This document shows, piece by piece, positions 43,648 through 47,522 of a DNA stretch of 47,522 nucleotides. The DNA is from an uncultured Eubacteriales bacterium (GTDB taxonomy: Bacteria > Bacillota > Clostridia > Christensenellales > Aristaeellaceae). The notes below the pieces were generated by a model. That model saw only the letters and a program-made list of their open reading frames with translations, had not been told where the DNA came from and did not search any database. The stretch spans positions 1 to 47,522 of the forward strand of contig CALVNS010000022.1 of NCBI GenBank assembly GCA_944349855.1. The letters run 5' to 3'. A program made the translations under genes and the position numbers. Position 1 is the first letter of the stretch. Each line of letters starts with the position of its first letter.

Positions 43648-45678
43648 TTAACGGCTGCGACGCCGCGCGCGCTGGCGTCCCCTGACCTGTGGCCCCGGCG
43701 CGGGCGCTGCCTCGCCGCGCAGCGCGAACAGCCGGTCGCGCAGCTTGGCGGCCAGCTCAAAGTCCAGGTTGGCTGCGGCCTGCAGCATCTGCTCCTCGAT
43801 GTGCTCCTCCATGCGGCGCTGCTCCTCGTCGGTGAGGGGCGCCTCGCGCAGGCGGGAGCGCTTCTTTTCGCCGGGCGCGTGGCCGATCTCGAGCAGATCG
43901 CGCACGGCCTTGCTGACGGACTGGGGCGTGATGCCGTTGGCCTCGTTGAAGGCCATCTGCAGCTGGCGGCGGCGGTTGGTCTCAAAGATGGCGGCGTTCA
44001 TGCTGTCGGTCATGACGTCCGCATACATGATGACGCGGCCCTCGACGTTGCGCGCGGCACGGCCGATGGTCTGTACGAGCGAGACCTCGGAGCGCAGGAA
44101 GCCCTCCTTGTCCGCATCCAGGATCGCCACCAGGGCGACCTCCGGGATGTCCAAACCCTCGCGCAGCAGGTTGATGCCCACCAGCACGTCGAACTCGCCC
44201 AAGCGCAGCGCGCGGATGATCTCCTGGCGCTCCATCGTCTGGATGTCGGAGTGCAGGTAGCGCACGCGCACGCCCATCTCCTGCAGATAGCCCGTCAGGC
44301 TCTCGGCCATCTTCTTGGTCAGCGTGGTGACGAGCACGCGCTGCCCCTTGGCCGTGACGGTGCGCACCTCGGAGAGCAGGTCGTCCACCTGGCCCTGGGC
44401 CGGGCGCACGATGACCTCGGGATCCAGCAGGCCCGTGGGGCGGATGATCTGCTCGACCACCTGCGCGGAGCGCTCCAGCTCATAGGGCGCGGGCGTGGCG
44501 CTGACGTAGATCGTCTGACCGATGCGCTCCTCAAACTCATGAAACTGCAGCGGCCGGTTGTCAAACGCCGACGGCAGGCGGAAGCCGTACTCCACCAGCG
44601 ACGTCTTGCGCGCGCGGTCGCCGTTGAACATCGCGCGGATCTGCGGGATCGTCACGTGCGACTCGTCGATGAAGCAGATGAACCCCTTGGGGAAGTAGTC
44701 CAGCAGCGTGTAGGGCGCGTCGCCGGGCTTGCGCCCGTCGAAGTAGCGCGAGTAGTTCTCGATGCCGGTGCAAAAGCCGATCTCGCGCAGCATCTCGATG
44801 TCGTAGTTCGTGCGCTGGGACAGGCGCTGCGCCTCCAGCAGCCGATCGTCGTCCTTGAGCTCCTGCACGCGCGCCGCCAGGTCGCGCTCGATGTCCTCGA
44901 TGGCCCTGTCGATCGTCTCGCGCGGCGTCGCGTAGTGCGTGGCCGGGAAGACGACCGCATGGTCGAGCACCATCTCCACATGGCCGCTGACGACATCCAC
45001 CTGGGAAATGCGGTCGATCTCATCGCCGAAAAACTCCACGCGAATTGCCTTATCGTTGCTGTTTGCCGGAATGATCTCCACCACATCGCCGCGAACGCGA
45101 AATGTGCCTCTGTCGAACTCCACATCGTTGCGCGTGTACTGGATGTCCACCAGGTCGCGCAGCAGGCCGTCGCGGCCCATCTCCATGCCGGGGCGCAGCG
45201 AGACCATCATGCCCTCGTACTCGCTGGGATCGCCCATGGAGTAGATGCACGAGACCGACGCGACGACGATGACGTCGTTGCGCTCGCGCAGCGCCGCCGT
45301 GGCGCTGTGGCGCAGGCGCTCAATCTCGTCGTTGATGGACGCGTCCTTCTCGATGTACGTATCCGTGGAGGCGATGTACGCCTCGGGCTGGTAGTAGTCG
45401 TAGTAGCTGACGAAGTACTCCACCGCGCTGTCAGGGAAGAACTCGCGAAACTCCGCGCACAGCTGCGCCGCGAGCGTCTTGTTGTGCGCGATGACGAGCG
45501 TGGGCCGCTGCACCCGCTCGATGACCGACGCCATCGTAAACGTCTTGCCCGAGCCCGTCACGCCCAGCAGCACCTGCCCCCGGTCGCCCTGCTCGATGCC
45601 GCGCGCGAGCGCCTCGATTGCCTGGGGCTGGTCGCCCTGCGGCTTGAACGGGGACTTGAGCACAAAGCGTCCCTCCAC
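43648..45678 (-). CDS. uvrB: UvrB, excinuclease ABC subunit B
   Basis: A 676-residue helicase-fold repair protein. Walker [17 protein letters not shown], beta-hairpin region [24 protein letters not shown] box ([12 protein letters not shown]), [10 protein letters not shown], motif V/VI ([24 protein letters not shown]) and a C-terminal UvrC-binding region ([36 protein letters not shown]). GTG 45678 has GGGAG upstream. It is followed by uvrA on the same strand, though each has its own promoter. The gene sits under a good LexA box, so it belongs to the SOS response. Length matches the family; a basic tail ([11 protein letters not shown]) is an extension seen often. Confidence 0.99.
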   Translation of the reverse strand: MEGRFVLKSPFKPQGDQPQAIEALARGIEQGDRGQVLLGVTGSGKTFTMASVIERVQRPTLVIAHNKTLAAQLCAEFREFFPDSAVEYFVSYYDYYQPEAYIASTDTYIEKDASINDEIERLRHSATAALRERNDVIVVASVSCIYSMGDPSEYEGMMVSLRPGMEMGRDGLLRDLVDIQYTRNDVEFDRGTFRVRGDVVEIIPANSNDKAIRVEFFGDEIDRISQVDVVSGHVEMVLDHAVVFPATHYATPRETIDRAIEDIERDLAARVQELKDDDRLLEAQRLSQRTNYDIEMLREIGFCTGIENYSRYFDGRKPGDAPYTLLDYFPKGFICFIDESHVTIPQIRAMFNGDRARKTSLVEYGFRLPSAFDNRPLQFHEFEERIGQTIYVSATPAPYELERSAQVVEQIIRPTGLLDPEVIVRPAQGQVDDLLSEVRTVTAKGQRVLVTTLTKKMAESLTGYLQEMGVRVRYLHSDIQTMERQEIIRALRLGEFDVLVGINLLREGLDIPEVALVAILDADKEGFLRSEVSLVQTIGRAARNVEGRVIMYADVMTDSMNAAIFETNRRRQLQMAFNEANGITPQSVSKAVRDLLEIGHAPGEKKRSRLREAPLTDEEQRRMEEHIEEQMLQAAANLDFELAAKLRDRLFALRGEAAPAPGPQVRGRQRARRRSR

Positions 45679-45726
45679 GCCGGTTCACTCCCTTCGGCGG
45701 CATGCCGCCGTCTGTTTCGAATCTTT

Positions 45727-45765
45727 ATTATAGCACATTTTACGTTAAATTAGAACGCCCGTTCG
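45727..45765 (-). promoter_or_regulatory. uvrB promoter with overlapping LexA (SOS) box
   Basis: TATAAT (45727-45732) is preceded at 17 bases by TTCTAA (45750-45755). CGAACGGGCGTTCT (45752-45765, minus strand) matches the LexA box CGAACRNRYGTTYC at all but the last position and covers the -35, so LexA would block the promoter. TGTGC precedes the -10. Confidence 0.8.
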
Positions 45766-45787
45766 CAGGAAAAGGCCTCAAAACAGA

Positions 45788-45811
45788 CAAAAAAACGGCC
45801 GGACGGCCGTT
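45788..45811 (-). terminator. Terminator of the YesN-type regulator gene
   Basis: An AACGGCC/GGCCGTT stem (45794-45811) with a small loop is followed by TTTTTTTG on the minus strand, seven bases after the regulator stop codon. Confidence 0.8.
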
Positions 45812-45817
45812 CATCGT

Positions 45818-46852
45818 TCAATGCAGGAGATCGCGGCGCAGGCGACACTCCTCCGGCGTCATGGCAAAGGTGCGCTTGTACAGACGGCCAAAATAGCTGG
45901 TATCCCAATAGCCGACCGATTCGGCCACTTCGCGGATGCGCATGTCGGTGTGCAACAAGCGCCGCCGACCCACATGCAGACGGACGTGCTGCAAAAAAGA
46001 CGCAGGCGAAAAGCCCGTATATTGCCGAAAGACAGCGCACAGACGCGCGCGGGACATATAAAAATGCGCGCTGAGCTCCTCCAGCGACACGTTATCCCGT
46101 ATATGATCGCACAGGTACTGCTGAATATCGGCCGTCTGTTCCTGCCGGCTGAAAGCAAAGCATCCTTCCAGGGAGATCGTCGCTTCGGCGAGCATTCTGC
46201 CAAAGCTGCGAAAGTCCCGATGCGCCCGGCTGAGTCCGGAATCAGGCGGAAGATCGGGTACGCCCTCCTGCCGGGAGATCAGCCAGGCGCCGCCAAACCC
46301 AATCACGTTCAGCGCCTCACCGGGCGCATTCCAATCGTTTGAAGGAGCACAGGCGGCATCCGAAAGCAGCAAAAAGCATCTTGCATGGCGCGCAACCCGG
46401 CTGCACAGGCGTTCCAGGGCGGCGTTTTCGCGAAAGCTTGCGGGCCTTCCTGGATCCACGATGGGCGCCTCGCGGCGGTCCATGCAGCGCCTGCGGATGT
46501 CCTCGAGCGTCGCCAGCACCTCATCTCGCTCAAACGGTTTGACGATGTAGCGGCTGACGCCCAGACGAATGGCCTCTTTGGCCGCCTCGAAGTCACGGTA
46601 GGCGCTGATGAGCACAAATTCCGGCCTCTGTCCGGCTGCAATGAGGTTTTCGATCAGCTCCAGACCGCTCATGTCCGGCATGCGGATGTCCGTCATGACG
46701 ACATCGGGCCCTTCTTTACGGATGAATCCAAGGGCCTTCTGTGCGGACGTGAAGCGGCCGACAATGGCAAATCCAAGCGATTCCCAGTCCAGCAGACCGC
46801 TCAATCCCTGCAGCACGAGTTCCTGGTCGTCCACGATGACCACCCGTATCAT
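45818..46852 (-). CDS. YesN-type response regulator with AraC DNA-binding domain
   Basis: A 344-residue regulator. Receiver with VIVDDQELV, phospho-acceptor Asp55 (VMTDIRMPDMSG), LISAYRD and Lys in IVKPFE; a shortened linker of about 110 residues; and a C-terminal AraC domain (VSLEELSAHFYMSRARLCAV, IREVAESVGYWDTSYFGRLY). It is shorter than the YesN protein at 21695-23134 (479 residues). ATG 46852 overlaps the upstream kinase fragment stop by four bases (ATGA) with GAGGAGG upstream. Its partner kinase is disrupted, so it is probably not phosphorylated by its cognate and may be inactive or respond to another kinase. Confidence 0.92.
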   Translation of the reverse strand: MIRVVIVDDQELVLQGLSGLLDWESLGFAIVGRFTSAQKALGFIRKEGPDVVMTDIRMPDMSGLELIENLIAAGQRPEFVLISAYRDFEAAKEAIRLGVSRYIVKPFERDEVLATLEDIRRRCMDRREAPIVDPGRPASFRENAALERLCSRVARHARCFLLLSDAACAPSNDWNAPGEALNVIGFGGAWLISRQEGVPDLPPDSGLSRAHRDFRSFGRMLAEATISLEGCFAFSRQEQTADIQQYLCDHIRDNVSLEELSAHFYMSRARLCAVFRQYTGFSPASFLQHVRLHVGRRRLLHTDMRIREVAESVGYWDTSYFGRLYKRTFAMTPEECRLRRDLLH

Positions 46853-47450
46853 GAATCCACCTCCTCTTTCGGAACGGTCGAGGGAATATACAGGCGGATA
46901 CACGTATAGTGTCCTTCCCTCGAGGTGATTACAAATCGAAATGAGGGGCCGAAAAAGAGCCGCATACGCCGTACGATGTTCAGCAGGCCGATGTGCTGCT
47001 CCTGTCCCGGCGCAGGAGCTTCATCGCACTGGCGGCGCAGCATCTGTAGCCGTTCGGGCGAGATGCCGCGTCCATTATCCGCCACTTGCAGGATAAGCGC
47101 TCCGTCTGTCTCTATCCATGCGCTGATCAGAATGATGCCGGGGCGTGACCGGCCGGACAGTCCGTGCAGCAGCGCGTTCTCGATCAGAGGTTGCAGCGTC
47201 ATGGCCAGCACCCGCATATCCCTGGCCTGTTCGTCCACGCAAAAGCGCAGCACGGGCTGCGGCGTATACTGCGGGCGCAGGACATTGAAATATCCCTCGA
47301 CGCTGCGCAGCTCCTCGGCCAGGGTGACGACCATGTCGGCATTGAGCAGATAGCGATAGCTGCGCGAAAGGCCGCATACCTGCTTCTCGATCTCCGGAAC
47401 GCCATGGGCCTGCGCAAGGGAACGGATGCACTCCAGGGCATTAAACAAAA
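46849..47450 (-). pseudogene. YesM-type sensor histidine kinase, C-terminal remnant truncated by an insertion element
   Basis: About 200 codons of the catalytic end of a YesM kinase: LFNALECIRS is the second half of the QINPHFLFNAL phospho-acceptor motif, followed by the N box TLQPLIENALLHG, G box VADNGRGI and GQEQHIGLLNIVRRMRLFF. The usual sensor, HAMP and the His of the HisKA motif are missing because the sequence changes abruptly at 47450/47451, where a mobile-element end begins; in-frame translation beyond that point runs into a TGA. Without the His the fragment cannot autophosphorylate. It precedes the YesN-type gene with a four-base overlap, showing the original pair. The rest may lie beyond the element. 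Confidence 0.85.
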
Positions 47451-47522
47451 GGCTCTGTCACAACAAATGGTTGATTTTTGACGAGAAATAGCGTATAATA
47501 ATAGTAAGAAACAGTACCACCG
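47451..47522 (+). mobile_element. Left end of an insertion sequence (ISL3-like), running off the window
   Basis: The boundary in the kinase gene is followed by GGCTCTGTCACAACA, a typical IS terminal inverted repeat beginning with GGCTCTG, and then by an outward-to-inward promoter. The adjacent AAACAAAA (47443-47450) could be the 8-base target duplication expected for ISL3-family elements. Only 72 bases are visible, so the transposase lies beyond the window; assignment to ISL3 rests on the end sequence only. Confidence 0.65.
47471..47499 (+). promoter_or_regulatory. Transposase-type promoter inside the insertion element end
   Basis: TTGATT (47471-47476) and TATAAT (47494-47499) with a 17-base spacer point to the right, away from the kinase remnant, as expected for the transposase gene of the element. 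Confidence 0.6.

Overview
The window looks like chromosome from a high-GC Clostridia-type Firmicute, probably a gut or rumen anaerobe specialised on plant glycans. The evidence is: three LplB/YtcP/LplA-type sugar ABC importers without their own ATPases, YesM/YesN two-component systems, a lysine riboswitch, Gram-positive LexA boxes (CGAAC-N4-GTTC type) in front of uvrA and uvrB, strong AGGAGG ribosome binding sites and frequent GTG/TTG starts. I cannot fix the genus; Christensenellales or Oscillospirales-like is a guess. No tRNA, rRNA or CRISPR array was seen.

Layout. 37-2016: a secreted protein ending in a DnaJ-like cysteine zinc-binding region, with its own promoter and terminator. 2117-9217: a seven-gene glycan operon on the minus strand (GntR/FCD regulator, two permeases, solute-binding protein, DUF5060/DUF4038-like glycosidase, cupin, sugar-phosphate isomerase/epimerase-like TIM barrel) led by a promoter overlapped by a likely GntR operator. 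9309-12121: a lysine-riboswitch-controlled amino-acid ABC importer. 12155-15565: Tex and a GNAT-NUDIX fusion. 15578-24974: a second sugar operon (solute-binding protein, two permeases, FAD oxidoreductase, mandelate-racemase-type enolase) with a YesM/YesN sensor pair upstream; a terminator-like hairpin lies in the leader of the sensor gene. 25038-27723: an IclR regulator convergent with a glyoxylate-carboligase-like ThDP enzyme whose promoter carries palindromes. 27749-35845: a third sugar operon (two permeases, solute-binding protein, membrane-anchored AraC regulator, uncharacterised TIM-barrel-like protein, Ldh-family dehydrogenase). 36102-40669 (plus strand): a lone MacB/LolD-type ATPase, an OmpR/PhoR-type two-component system, and two paralogous secreted proteins, one ending in a 110-residue tail of almost pure aspartate. 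40689-45765: uvrA and uvrB. 45791-47522: a YesN-type regulator and the remnant of its YesM-type kinase, cut inside the phospho-acceptor motif by the end of an insertion element that runs off the window.

How it fits together. The three importers would bring in oligosaccharides or sugar acids sensed by GntR, YesMN and membrane AraC regulators; the enzymes beside them (glycosidase, isomerase, FAD oxidoreductase, enolase-superfamily dehydratase or racemase, Ldh-type dehydrogenase, ThDP carboligase) would process them inside the cell. The most novel-looking locus is the two-component system with the Asp-tail protein and its paralog.
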